Source: JACCSI01 sp035575715 | Lineage (GTDB): Bacteria > Acidobacteriota > Vicinamibacteria > Vicinamibacterales > UBA2999 | Assembly: GCA_035575715.1 (NCBI GenBank) | Contig: DATLXN010000017.1 | Location: 18,847 to 82,846, forward strand | Direction: 5' to 3' | DNA length: 64,000 nt | Part shown: positions 8,559 through 15,493 of the stretch, piece by piece | How positions within the stretch are numbered: the stretch's first letter is position 1 | Layout of the letters: each line of letters opens with the position of its first letter | Program-made: the position numbers and the translations under genes | The notes under the pieces: generated by a model | Databases searched by the model: none | What the model was told of the DNA's origin: nothing | Seen by the model: only the letters and a program-made list of their open reading frames with translations

Positions 8559-8640
8559 GACAGCCCACCGGCGAAGCCGGTCCTCCTACCGGCCGAAAGG
8601 CCGGTCCCACCACGAGCAAAGCGAGTGGTCCCACCGGCCA
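8448..8640. repeat. Palindromic 18-bp repeat array inside the acylase gene
   Basis: The units have the form GGG-ACC-arm-TTC-arm-GGT. Forward palindromes lie at 8453-8467, 8471-8485, 8489-8503, 8515-8529 and, loosely, 8536-8556. Inverted ones with a GAA centre lie at 8567-8581, 8588-8605 and 8609-8629. The arms differ from unit to unit but pair. The array covers the linker between the alpha and beta parts of the acylase and encodes a Gly/Pro/Ala-rich stretch. An 8-base extra piece at 8504-8511 breaks the 18-base periodicity and the reading frame. Confidence 0.92.
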
Positions 8641-10429
8641 GTTTCCAGCCGGTCTGGAATGGCTGGAGCCGAGCGCGCGGCGCGGCAATTCCAACAACTG
8701 GGTCGTTTCGGGACGACGGACCGCCACTGGCCGGCCATTACTGGCCAACGATCCACATCTCCAACTGGAGTTTCCCGGCGTCTGGTACGAGATGCATCTG
8801 GTCGCTGCTGGTCTCGACGTGATCGGCGTCACCGTACCCGGGACGCCCTTCATCGTGCTCGGCCACAACGCCCAGATGGCGTGGGGGATGACCAACACCG
8901 GCGCCGACGTGCAGGACCTCTACGTCGAGCGCATCGACCTGGCGCGCAAGCGCTACTGGTATCGCGGCCAGTGGTTGCCTCTGCAGGTTGCGCGGACCGA
9001 GATTCCCATCCGTGGCGCCGCGCCGCAACCGTTCGAAGTCTGGCGTACGCGCCATGGCACCGTGTTCGCCGAGGTCGGGTTGGAGTGGGACGATGCGCCG
9101 GTGTGGCTGGCGTCAGATGCCGATCGCACCGGTGAGCGACGGGCCTTTGCACTGCGATGGGACGCGGCGGGTGGCGAGATGGCCGGTGCCTTCGAGGCGC
9201 TCAATCGGGCGACAACCTGGGCCGACTTTACCTCCGCGGTCGAGCGATTTGCCGCGCCGTCACAAAACTTCGTGTACGCCGATGTCGAAGGCAACATCGG
9301 GTACGCGATGTCGGGCGTATTACCAGTCCGCTCCGGCGGCGTTGGCATGTTCCCCAACGACGGCACCACCGGAGAAGGCGAATGGAGCGGTAGCGTCGGC
9401 CCAGCGGCCTTGCCGCGACTGTTCAATCCGCCGCGCGGCTTCATCACCTCGTCCAATAACCAGATCGATCGGTCCTGGCCCGGTTTGATCACGCGCGATT
9501 GGGCGCTGCCCTTCCGCACGCAGCGGCTACACGACGTGCTGGCCGAGACCCAACGGGTTGATCTCCAGACAGCCGCGGCGTGGCAAAACGACCTAACCGC
9601 TCTTGATGCGGCGGCAATCCTGCGCCATCTGCCGCCCGCTTCGGCGGCGCCATCGGGTGAGTCGGCGACGATGCGATTGAGCAGCACCGACCACCAACCA
9701 CCGACCACTGATTACCGACCACCGACCACCGAGGGTGCGGCCGGCGAACGCACACTCAATGACCTCCGCGGCTGGAATCACGTGATGGACGATCGCCCGA
9801 TCGTGACGGTGTATCACTTATTTGAAGATGCGTTGTGGCGACGAACCTTCGTTGACGAGATGGCTGAAGAGTTATTCGAGCGCTTTTTCGTATGGGCCGG
9901 CGCCGAGCGGCCGGCCGGCCTTCACGCAATCATTGATGATCAGAACTCGCGGTGGTTTGACGACATCGGCACGCTCGATCGTCGCGAAACGCGCGACGAT
10001 ATTTATCGACTCGCCGCTAGCGACGCGACGGCCCGGCTGGCGCGAGACTTCGACGGCGGCATGTCTTGGAGCCGTGCGCACGCGGCTCGTTTCGAACATC
10101 CGCTCGGCGCGGGTGCGCGCCCGCTCAGCTGGCTGTTCAATCGCGGGCCGTCCGAGGTCAGCGGCGGGATCAGCACCGTGATGCGCATCAGCCATCATCG
10201 GTTGCGGCCCTTCGCCGCATGGGAAGCGCCGTCGTGGCGCGAGCTGTTTGATGTCGGCAATTGGGACGGGTCGCAGGTGGTGTTGCCAGCCGGGCAGTCG
10301 GGCCATCCGCTCAGCCCGCATTATTTCGATCAGAATGAGATGTGGCGACTCGGTCAGTATCGGTCGCAGCCATTTTCGCGGGCAGCCGTTGACGCGGCCC
10401 GCGCCCATCGTTTGTTATTACTGCCCTGA
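8510..10429 (+). CDS. Penicillin acylase family protein, beta-side fragment with catalytic Ser
   Basis: This is the continuation of the acylase in another frame. GNSNNWVVSG contains the Ser (codon 8690-8692) that becomes the N-terminal nucleophile after autocleavage in this Ntn-hydrolase family, and LLANDPHLQLEFPGVWYEMH follows as expected. Further family blocks are GHNAQMAWGMTNTGADVQDLY, FVYADVEGNIGYAMSG and SSNNQID. The C-terminal part QSGHPLSPHYFDQNEMW is also typical. The first 45 codons are repeat-derived and are probably not a true N-terminus; without the frame break, the alpha and beta parts would form one precursor of normal length. A heptamer array (9686-9732) adds a Pro/Thr-rich stretch in frame. 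A peroxiredoxin follows after 9 bases. Confidence 0.88.
   Translation: MGPASPVGGPLAALAVGQPTGEAGPPTGRKAGPTTSKASGPTGQFPAGLEWLEPSARRGNSNNWVVSGRRTATGRPLLANDPHLQLEFPGVWYEMHLVAAGLDVIGVTVPGTPFIVLGHNAQMAWGMTNTGADVQDLYVERIDLARKRYWYRGQWLPLQVARTEIPIRGAAPQPFEVWRTRHGTVFAEVGLEWDDAPVWLASDADRTGERRAFALRWDAAGGEMAGAFEALNRATTWADFTSAVERFAAPSQNFVYADVEGNIGYAMSGVLPVRSGGVGMFPNDGTTGEGEWSGSVGPAALPRLFNPPRGFITSSNNQIDRSWPGLITRDWALPFRTQRLHDVLAETQRVDLQTAAAWQNDLTALDAAAILRHLPPASAAPSGESATMRLSSTDHQPPTTDYRPPTTEGAAGERTLNDLRGWNHVMDDRPIVTVYHLFEDALWRRTFVDEMAEELFERFFVWAGAERPAGLHAIIDDQNSRWFDDIGTLDRRETRDDIYRLAASDATARLARDFDGGMSWSRAHAARFEHPLGAGARPLSWLFNRGPSEVSGGISTVMRISHHRLRPFAAWEAPSWRELFDVGNWDGSQVVLPAGQSGHPLSPHYFDQNEMWRLGQYRSQPFSRAAVDAARAHRLLLLP
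9686..9732. repeat. Heptamer array (CCGACCA) inserted in frame in the acylase
   Basis: Degenerate CCGACCA units, complementary to the TGGTCGG family at 44596-44690, lie inside the beta-side coding region. They are translated as an STDHQPPTTDYRPPTTE stretch. They interrupt a region that otherwise reads as ordinary acylase sequence. Confidence 0.85.
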
Positions 10430-10438
10430 GGAGGATTC

Positions 10439-10906
10439 ATGTCTGTCGACGTAGGTTCGAACGCTCCCGATTTCACCCTGATGGATCAAGACCGCCAGCC
10501 GGTCACGTTGAGTCATGCAGTCAAGAACGGCCCCGTGGTGCTGGCCTTTTTCCCCGCCGCATTCAGCTCGACGTGCCAGACCGAAATGTGCACCTTCCGC
10601 GATTCGATGACCGCGCTCGGGGCCTCGAAGGGGCAAGTCCTTGGGGTGAGCACCGACACGTTCTTTGCGCTCAAAGCCTGGGGTGACCAGCAGAAATTCG
10701 AGTTCCCGCTACTGAGCGACTACAACAAAGAGGTGATTCGCAGCTACGGCGTGGTCAATCCCGACATGATCGGATTGAAGGATATCGCCAAGCGCAGCGT
10801 CTTCGTGATCGATCAAAAGGGTGTGGTACGGCACAAGGAAGTGCTCGACGACGCGCGGAATGAGCCGGACTACGAACGCGTCAAGGCGGCGCTCCAGAGC
10901 CTGTAG
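10439..10906 (+). CDS. Peroxiredoxin (AhpC/TSA family)
   Basis: 155 residues. The peroxidatic Cys46 sits in FFPAAFSSTCQTEMC, which fits the Pxxx(S/T)xxC motif; a second Cys is at 51. The following VLGVSTDTFFALKAWGDQQ and FPLLSDYNKEVIRSYGV are typical of thioredoxin-fold peroxiredoxins of the BCP/AhpE kind, which reduce hydroperoxides in the cytoplasm. A strong ribosome-binding site (GAGGAG) overlaps the end of the acylase gene, so the two are probably co-transcribed. Confidence 0.92.
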   Translation: MSVDVGSNAPDFTLMDQDRQPVTLSHAVKNGPVVLAFFPAAFSSTCQTEMCTFRDSMTALGASKGQVLGVSTDTFFALKAWGDQQKFEFPLLSDYNKEVIRSYGVVNPDMIGLKDIAKRSVFVIDQKGVVRHKEVLDDARNEPDYERVKAALQSL

Positions 10907-10911
10907 CAAAA

Positions 10912-10990
10912 CACACGCGAAGATCACGAAGATCACGAAGTAAATCAGCCGACGAATTTTTTCGTGTCCTTCGTGTCTTCGTGTTGTAGT
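10912..10990. repeat. Inverted repeat pair (CACGAAGAT / TTCGTGTC)
   Basis: Three 9-base CGAAGATCA units (10918-10940) are followed after about 20 bases by the complementary TTCGTGTC units (about 10960-10985). The two halves can form a hairpin behind the peroxiredoxin gene. This may act as a terminator-like structure, but there is no T-run. Confidence 0.8.
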
Positions 10991-11000
10991 CTATGAACAT

Positions 11001-11423
11001 ATGAGCAGTAGCTCAGATGTTCGCGAGACCGTCGCCGACCGCTGCGACCTGACCCATCTTCATCCCTCCAAGGTCGCGGCGCTGCGCGCGGCGTTGGTGG
11101 GTCCAGACGATGTCACCGACCTGGCGGAGACGTTTCGCGCGTTAGGCGATCCGACACGCGTGCGCATGCTCGATGCGCTGTCGCACGGCGAACTGTGCGT
11201 CTGTGATCTGGCGGCGATCGTCGGCCTGTCCGAGTCAGCGGTCTCCCATCAATTGCGGCTGCTCCGCAACTTACGCCTGGTCCGCCCGCGGCGTGACGGA
11301 CGGATGGTCTTCTACGCGCTCGATGATCGCCACATCATGACGCTGTTCCGTCAGGGCCTCCGCCATATCCAGGAAGCTGGCGGGCGGGCCGCGGCCCGCG
11401 CGACGCAGAGGTCGGCACGGTGA
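11001..11423 (+). CDS. ArsR/SmtB-family metal sensor, CadC-like
   Basis: 140 residues with a winged-helix core (FRALGDPTRVRMLDAL, then AVSHQLRLLRNLRLVRPRRDGR). It carries both metal sites known in CadC/SmtB. The alpha3N type is ELCVCDL (Cys67, Cys69) plus Cys15 in an N-terminal DRCDLTHLHP. The alpha5 type is D109-x-H111-(x10)-H122-xx-E125. It should repress the P-type ATPase gene it overlaps (GTGA) and release DNA on binding Zn, Cd or Pb. A TGAACAT half-site lies at 10994-11000, just before the ATG, resembling SmtB-type operator halves. No Shine-Dalgarno sequence is visible. Confidence 0.92.
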   Translation: MSSSSDVRETVADRCDLTHLHPSKVAALRAALVGPDDVTDLAETFRALGDPTRVRMLDALSHGELCVCDLAAIVGLSESAVSHQLRLLRNLRLVRPRRDGRMVFYALDDRHIMTLFRQGLRHIQEAGGRAAARATQRSAR

Positions 11424-13567
11424 ACGCCCCGACAGCGACGATGTCCGCGCCGATGTGCCCGCGCTGCGCCGTGCACGCCGAATCGGTGTTTCGCATCGAT
11501 GGCCTGTGTTGCAGTGAGGAAGCGGCAATTCTGCAACGCCGTCTGCGACCGCTTCTCGGGATCGAGGACGTCGCCGCAGACATCGTCGGCCAACGGCTCC
11601 ACATCAAGTACGACGCCGCGGTACTTTCGACCAACGTCATCGTTGATGCCGTCGCCGAAACCGGGATGCGCGCCTGGCTCGAGCACGAAGAGCGCGTGGT
11701 CCCGGCGGCGTCGCCGGCGCGCGGGTGGCTGGTGCTGGCGTCGGCCCTGGCATTAGTCGCCGGGTTGGTGCTGGAGTTTGCCGGCGCTGCGCCCGCCGTG
11801 GTGATTACGGCGTTTGTCGCTGCGACGGTGACTGGCGCGGTGTTCCCCGCGCGCCGCGCGTTATCTTCACTGCGCATTCTCAACCTCGATATCAACGTTC
11901 TGATGCTGGTGGCCGTGGTCGGCGCCATGGTCCTGGGCGAATGGAGCGAGGCCGCCACCGTCGTTTTCCTGTTTGCGATCGCGCAGTGGCTCGAGTCGCG
12001 CAGCATGGATAAAGCCCGGCAGGCGATTCGCGCGCTGATGGACCTGACGCCGGCTGAAGCGCGGGTGCGTCACGACGGTCATGAGGAGATGCTGCCCGTG
12101 GAGCGGGTCTCGATCGGGAGCGTGATGGTCGTCCGCCCCGGCGACAAAATCCCGCTCGACGGCCGCATCGTGGCGGGGCGATCGGATGTGAATCAGGCGC
12201 CGATTACCGGCGAGTCGCTGCCGGTCGACAAAGCCATCGGCGACGAAGTGTTTGCCGGCACCATCAATGGTCACGGCGCGCTCGATGTCTCGGTGACGCG
12301 GCATCGCGGTGACACGGCCCTCGCACGGATCGTCCACCTGGTCGAGACCGCGCAGGCGCAACGCGCGCCCTCACAGCAGTTTATTGATCGCTTCGCGCGC
12401 TATTACACGCCGGCCGTGCTGATTGCCGCCGCTGCGCTGGCGTTGGTCCCCGCTGCACTCGGGATGCCGGTGGAAATCTGGTTGTACCGCGCCCTGGTGT
12501 TGCTGGTGGTGTCGTGTCCGTGTGCGCTGGTCATCTCCACACCGGTCTCGATCGTCTCGGCCTTGGCCGGCGCCGCTCGCCGCGGTGTGTTGATCAAAGG
12601 TGGGGTGCACCTGGAGCGCCTGGCGTCGATCAAAGCGATGGCCTTCGACAAGACCGGGACGCTGACCCGTGCCTCACTCAGTGTGACGTCGATCGCCGCG
12701 CTCGCGGACCAATCCGACGAAGCGATGCTTGCCCTTGCTGCCGCCGTTGAGAGTCGCTCGGAACACCCGATCGCCACCGCGATCGTCGCCGCCGCACACG
12801 CGCGCGGACTCGCAATCGCAGGGGCGACCGACGTTCGGGCGCTGCCCGGCCTCGGCGTTGAGGGCCGGGTCGATGGTGGCGTGGTCATGTGTGGCAATGC
12901 GCGGTTATTCCGTGAGCAGGGCCGCCTCACTTCAGAGGCAGCTGCGGCCGCCGACACGATCTCCAGCAGCGGCGCATCGACCGTGTTGGTTGCGCACCGC
13001 GGCATCATCGTCGGCGCGATTGGTGTCGCAGACCAGGAACGGGAGCTCGCCGCAGACGCCATCGATCTCCTGCACCGCCAGGGGATCAGGCCGATCGTGA
13101 TGCTCACCGGTGACCACCAATCCGCCGCCCGCGCGATTGCCGCGCGGCTGGGCATCGACGATGTGCGCGCCGGGTTGCTGCCGCAGGAGAAAGTCACGGC
13201 GGTGCAGGCGCTGCGCCAGCAGTACGGCGCGATTGCAATGGTCGGCGACGGGGTCAACGATGCTCCGGCGCTGGCGGCCGCCGATGTCGGCATTGCCATG
13301 GGGGCGATTGGCAGTGACGCGGCGCTGGAAACCGCCGATGTCGCATTGATGAGCGATGAACTGCCGAGGATTGCCTACGCCATCCGCCTCAGTCGCGCGA
13401 CGGTGCGAAACATCCACACCAACATCGCGCTCTCGCTGGTCCTCAAAGGCGCATTTCTGGTGATGGCGGTCACCGGCTACGCCACGCTGTGGATGGCGGT
13501 GATTGCCGACACGGGGACGTCTTTGCTTGTCGTTGCCAACGCGATGCGGTTACTGCGGCAACGGTGA
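11420..13567 (+). CDS. Heavy-metal translocating P-type ATPase (Zn/Cd/Pb type)
   Basis: 715 residues. The motifs are the CPC transport site (VVSCPCALVISTPVS), the phosphorylation site (AFDKTGTLT), the HP locus (SRSEHPIA), and the hinge (MVGDGVNDAPALAAADVGIAMG). The N-terminal domain has the HMA fold but with GLCCSEE (a CCxxE site) in place of GMTCxxC, plus an upstream CPRC. A CCxxE site is known from plant Zn/Cd pumps HMA2 and HMA4 and favours Zn/Cd over Cu. The pump exports soft divalent cations from the cytoplasm. The GTG start overlaps the ArsR stop, so regulator and pump are translationally coupled. Confidence 0.92.
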   Translation: MNAPTATMSAPMCPRCAVHAESVFRIDGLCCSEEAAILQRRLRPLLGIEDVAADIVGQRLHIKYDAAVLSTNVIVDAVAETGMRAWLEHEERVVPAASPARGWLVLASALALVAGLVLEFAGAAPAVVITAFVAATVTGAVFPARRALSSLRILNLDINVLMLVAVVGAMVLGEWSEAATVVFLFAIAQWLESRSMDKARQAIRALMDLTPAEARVRHDGHEEMLPVERVSIGSVMVVRPGDKIPLDGRIVAGRSDVNQAPITGESLPVDKAIGDEVFAGTINGHGALDVSVTRHRGDTALARIVHLVETAQAQRAPSQQFIDRFARYYTPAVLIAAAALALVPAALGMPVEIWLYRALVLLVVSCPCALVISTPVSIVSALAGAARRGVLIKGGVHLERLASIKAMAFDKTGTLTRASLSVTSIAALADQSDEAMLALAAAVESRSEHPIATAIVAAAHARGLAIAGATDVRALPGLGVEGRVDGGVVMCGNARLFREQGRLTSEAAAAADTISSSGASTVLVAHRGIIVGAIGVADQERELAADAIDLLHRQGIRPIVMLTGDHQSAARAIAARLGIDDVRAGLLPQEKVTAVQALRQQYGAIAMVGDGVNDAPALAAADVGIAMGAIGSDAALETADVALMSDELPRIAYAIRLSRATVRNIHTNIALSLVLKGAFLVMAVTGYATLWMAVIADTGTSLLVVANAMRLLRQR

Positions 13568-13568
13568 A

Positions 13569-13604
13569 AGTGCTGGCACTCAGCACTTTGCACTCAGCAC
13601 TTAT
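13569..13604. repeat. Short heptamer repeats (AGTGCTG / CAGCACT)
   Basis: Small inverted copies of the AGTGCTG family fill the convergent junction between the ATPase and the receiver-PilZ gene. The two arms could pair. Confidence 0.75.
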
Positions 13605-14314
13605 TTCCGCGGTTGAAAGAAATGCGCATCCACGAACTCGTCAATCGCGCCTTGATCGGCGGCGGTGACCCGTTCGAACTGCAACCCCATCCCCATTCGC
13701 GTATCGCTCCAACTGACAAACGCCTCGGCATCGATATCTTTCTTCGAACCCGGCAGGCGAAAGCGCAGCCGCGCCTTGGCGAGTCGTTCGAGCGGGCTGG
13801 TCGTGCGGATCGCGATGCCGCCGCGACTCAGATTGAGTGTCAGCGCCGCCGCGATAGTGTTTCCGAACCGATACGCAATCGGAATACCCAGCACCACGCG
13901 CGGGCTGCCGCGTCGATTAAAGTTGTCCGGAAACAGATGCGGCGCCAGCGACGGCAGGATGTGCTGCACCGCACTGTATTCGTTGACGTAGCCGGCGACA
14001 CCCAGGGCCGCCAGGTCGCGGACCTCTTCCGGCGTATTGACCGTTCCGCTGAAGATCAATATCGGCAAGCGGCCCTCGTCCATCTTGCGGATGTTGCGCA
14101 CCACCTCGACGCCTGAGGCATGCGGCAGCCGCAAGTCGATAACCAGCAGATCCAATTGGGCCAGGTCGGTGCGCACGCGGGCGAGCAGTTCGGCGGCGCT
14201 CTTCACGGTCAATGCACGGTGTCCCGCGCCCTCGATCGCCGCTTTGAAGCGGTCGCGGACAAACGCGGTATCGTCGGCAACGAGAACGGTCTTGGCGGTA
14301 ACCGCAGCGGGCAT
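13601..14314 (-). CDS. Response-regulator receiver fused to a PilZ domain
   Basis: 237 residues. The receiver domain (about 8-125) has the acidic pair D14/D15, the phosphoacceptor D60 in LLVIDLRLPHASG and the switch Ser in LIFSGTV. The usual Lys of the GYL-x-KP loop is replaced (GYVNEY), so phosphorylation chemistry may be altered. The C-terminal PilZ domain shows the c-di-GMP-binding RRGSPR (RxxxR) and LNLSRGGIAI (N-x-S-x-x-G) motifs. It probably joins a two-component input to c-di-GMP reading. A GGDEF protein is encoded at 35113, but no kinase is adjacent. Confidence 0.9.
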   Translation of the reverse strand: MPAAVTAKTVLVADDTAFVRDRFKAAIEGAGHRALTVKSAAELLARVRTDLAQLDLLVIDLRLPHASGVEVVRNIRKMDEGRLPILIFSGTVNTPEEVRDLAALGVAGYVNEYSAVQHILPSLAPHLFPDNFNRRGSPRVVLGIPIAYRFGNTIAAALTLNLSRGGIAIRTTSPLERLAKARLRFRLPGSKKDIDAEAFVSWSDTRMGMGLQFERVTAADQGAIDEFVDAHFFQPRK

Positions 14315-14344
14315 TTTGCAGCAGACGAACGGCGGGTCCGTTCG

Positions 14345-14374
14345 TTGCAGACTCTATCAGCTTCTCGTTATAAT
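14345..14374 (+). promoter_or_regulatory. Probable sigma70-type promoter for the zinc-ribbon/larE operon
   Basis: A perfect TATAAT lies at 14369-14374. A weak -35 (TTGCAG, 14345-14350) sits at 18-base spacing. The gene start is 41 bases downstream with an AGGAG ribosome-binding site. Confidence 0.5.
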
Positions 14375-14414
14375 TCGAACATCTTCACTGTTTTTCCATC
14401 CGCAGGAGCGTGCA

Positions 14415-14660
14415 ATGGCAGCTAATTGTCCCGAGTGTGACTCAATCATCGATCTTGACGAGATGGAGGTCGATATCGGCGACGAGATGTCATGCATGGA
14501 ATGCGGGGCGCTTGTCCGCGTCGCCAGTGACTCCCCCCTCGAACTCGAATTGGCCGACGACGACGATGACGACGACGACGATGACGATGACGATGAGGAG
14601 GACGAGGAAGAAGAGGAAGAAGAAGAGGACGACGAAGACGACGTCAAAGATGAAGAGTAA
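14415..14660 (+). CDS. LysW-like zinc-ribbon protein with polyacidic tail
   Basis: 81 residues. The start is ATG 14415 because AGGAG precedes it and the zinc-ribbon begins at once; a longer open frame upstream has no support. CPECDSIIDLDEMEVDIGDE followed by CMECGALVRV gives two CxxC knuckles, as in the small carrier protein LysW/ArgW and related zinc ribbons. From residue 48 the chain is almost pure Asp/Glu (32 of the last 34 residues), written in GAC/GAT and GAG/GAA codons. True LysW ends in a Glu carrying the growing substrate; here the end is DEE. No lysine or arginine synthesis genes are nearby, so a carrier role is only a possibility. The stop overlaps the larE start (TAATG). Confidence 0.85.
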   Translation: MAANCPECDSIIDLDEMEVDIGDEMSCMECGALVRVASDSPLELELADDDDDDDDDDDDDEEDEEEEEEEEDDEDDVKDEE

Positions 14661-15493
14661 TGCGCGTGCCTGATCTGCTTGCCGCGAAGGAGCTGGCCCT
14701 TCGCGAAATCCTGGCCGAACTCGGCTCGGTCGTCGTGGCCTTCAGCGGCGGCGCCGACAGTGCGTATCTTGCGCATGAGGCGTTTTCCGTGTTGGGCCCG
14801 CGCGCACTGGCGGTCACCGCCGACAGCGCCAGTTACCCCGATGCGCACCGCCAATTGGCCTTACGCGTCGCGTCCGAGTTTCGTATTCCGCACGAAGTGA
14901 TTCGAACCGGCGAACTGCAACGGCCCGAATATCGCGCTAACCCGGCGAACCGCTGTTACTACTGCAAGGACGAGCTGTATTTGCATCTCACCGCGCTGGC
15001 CAAAGCGCGCGGCTTTTCGGCCGTTGCCGATGGCAGCAACGCCGACGATCGCGGCGATTACCGCCCCGGCCGGCAGGCCGCACGTGAATACGGCGTACGA
15101 AGCCCGCTCGACGAGGCGCAACTCTCCAAAGACGAGATTCGCATGCTCTCGCGTCAGGCCGGTCTGCCGACGTGGGACGTGCCGGCGTCGGCCTGCCTGT
15201 CGTCGCGCATTCCCTACGGCAGCGAAGTTACCGAAGAGAAGCTTCAGACCATCGAGCAAGCCGAACGCGTGCTCCGTGAGCTCGGCTTTCGGGTCTTTCG
15301 CGTCCGCCATCACGATGCCCTTGCCAGATTGGAGATCGCGAAAGACGAAATGGCTCGCGCTTTCGAGCCGGCGATCAACGCGACCCTCATCCGCGAGTTG
15401 AAAGCGGTCGGCTATCAGCACGTCACGATTGATTTACAGGGCTATCGGCTCGGCAGCCTGAACGAAGCGCTGCGGCTGCGCCCCATCCAGTGA
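14660..15493 (+). CDS. larE: LarE, ATP-dependent sacrificial sulfur transferase
   Basis: 277 residues. The PP-loop is FSGGADSAYLA. NRCYYCKDELY, GSNADDRGDYRPG and PASACLSSRIPYG are family blocks; the last carries the Cys whose sulfur is sacrificed in the Lactiplantibacillus enzyme. The extra CYYC pair suggests the three-Cys form reported to hold an iron-sulfur cluster in some LarE proteins. The enzyme adds sulfur to the pyridinium dicarboxylate precursor of the nickel-pincer cofactor. No larA, larB or larC is seen in the window. It is translationally coupled to the zinc-ribbon gene upstream and overlaps the next gene by 4 bases. Confidence 0.92.
   Translation: MRVPDLLAAKELALREILAELGSVVVAFSGGADSAYLAHEAFSVLGPRALAVTADSASYPDAHRQLALRVASEFRIPHEVIRTGELQRPEYRANPANRCYYCKDELYLHLTALAKARGFSAVADGSNADDRGDYRPGRQAAREYGVRSPLDEAQLSKDEIRMLSRQAGLPTWDVPASACLSSRIPYGSEVTEEKLQTIEQAERVLRELGFRVFRVRHHDALARLEIAKDEMARAFEPAINATLIRELKAVGYQHVTIDLQGYRLGSLNEALRLRPIQ

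Noticed and set aside
10994..11010. Firm ArsR operator
   Set aside because: Only one TGAACA half-site is clear and the second half is weak, so I mention it in the gene entry but do not list it as a site.
12403..13299. 298-codon minus-strand frame opposite the P-type ATPase
   Set aside because: Ser/Ala/Arg-rich antisense shadow of the conserved ATPase domain.
14037..14414. Long N-terminal extension of the zinc-ribbon protein
   Set aside because: It is antisense to the receiver-PilZ gene; a consensus -10 and ribbon start mark 14415.
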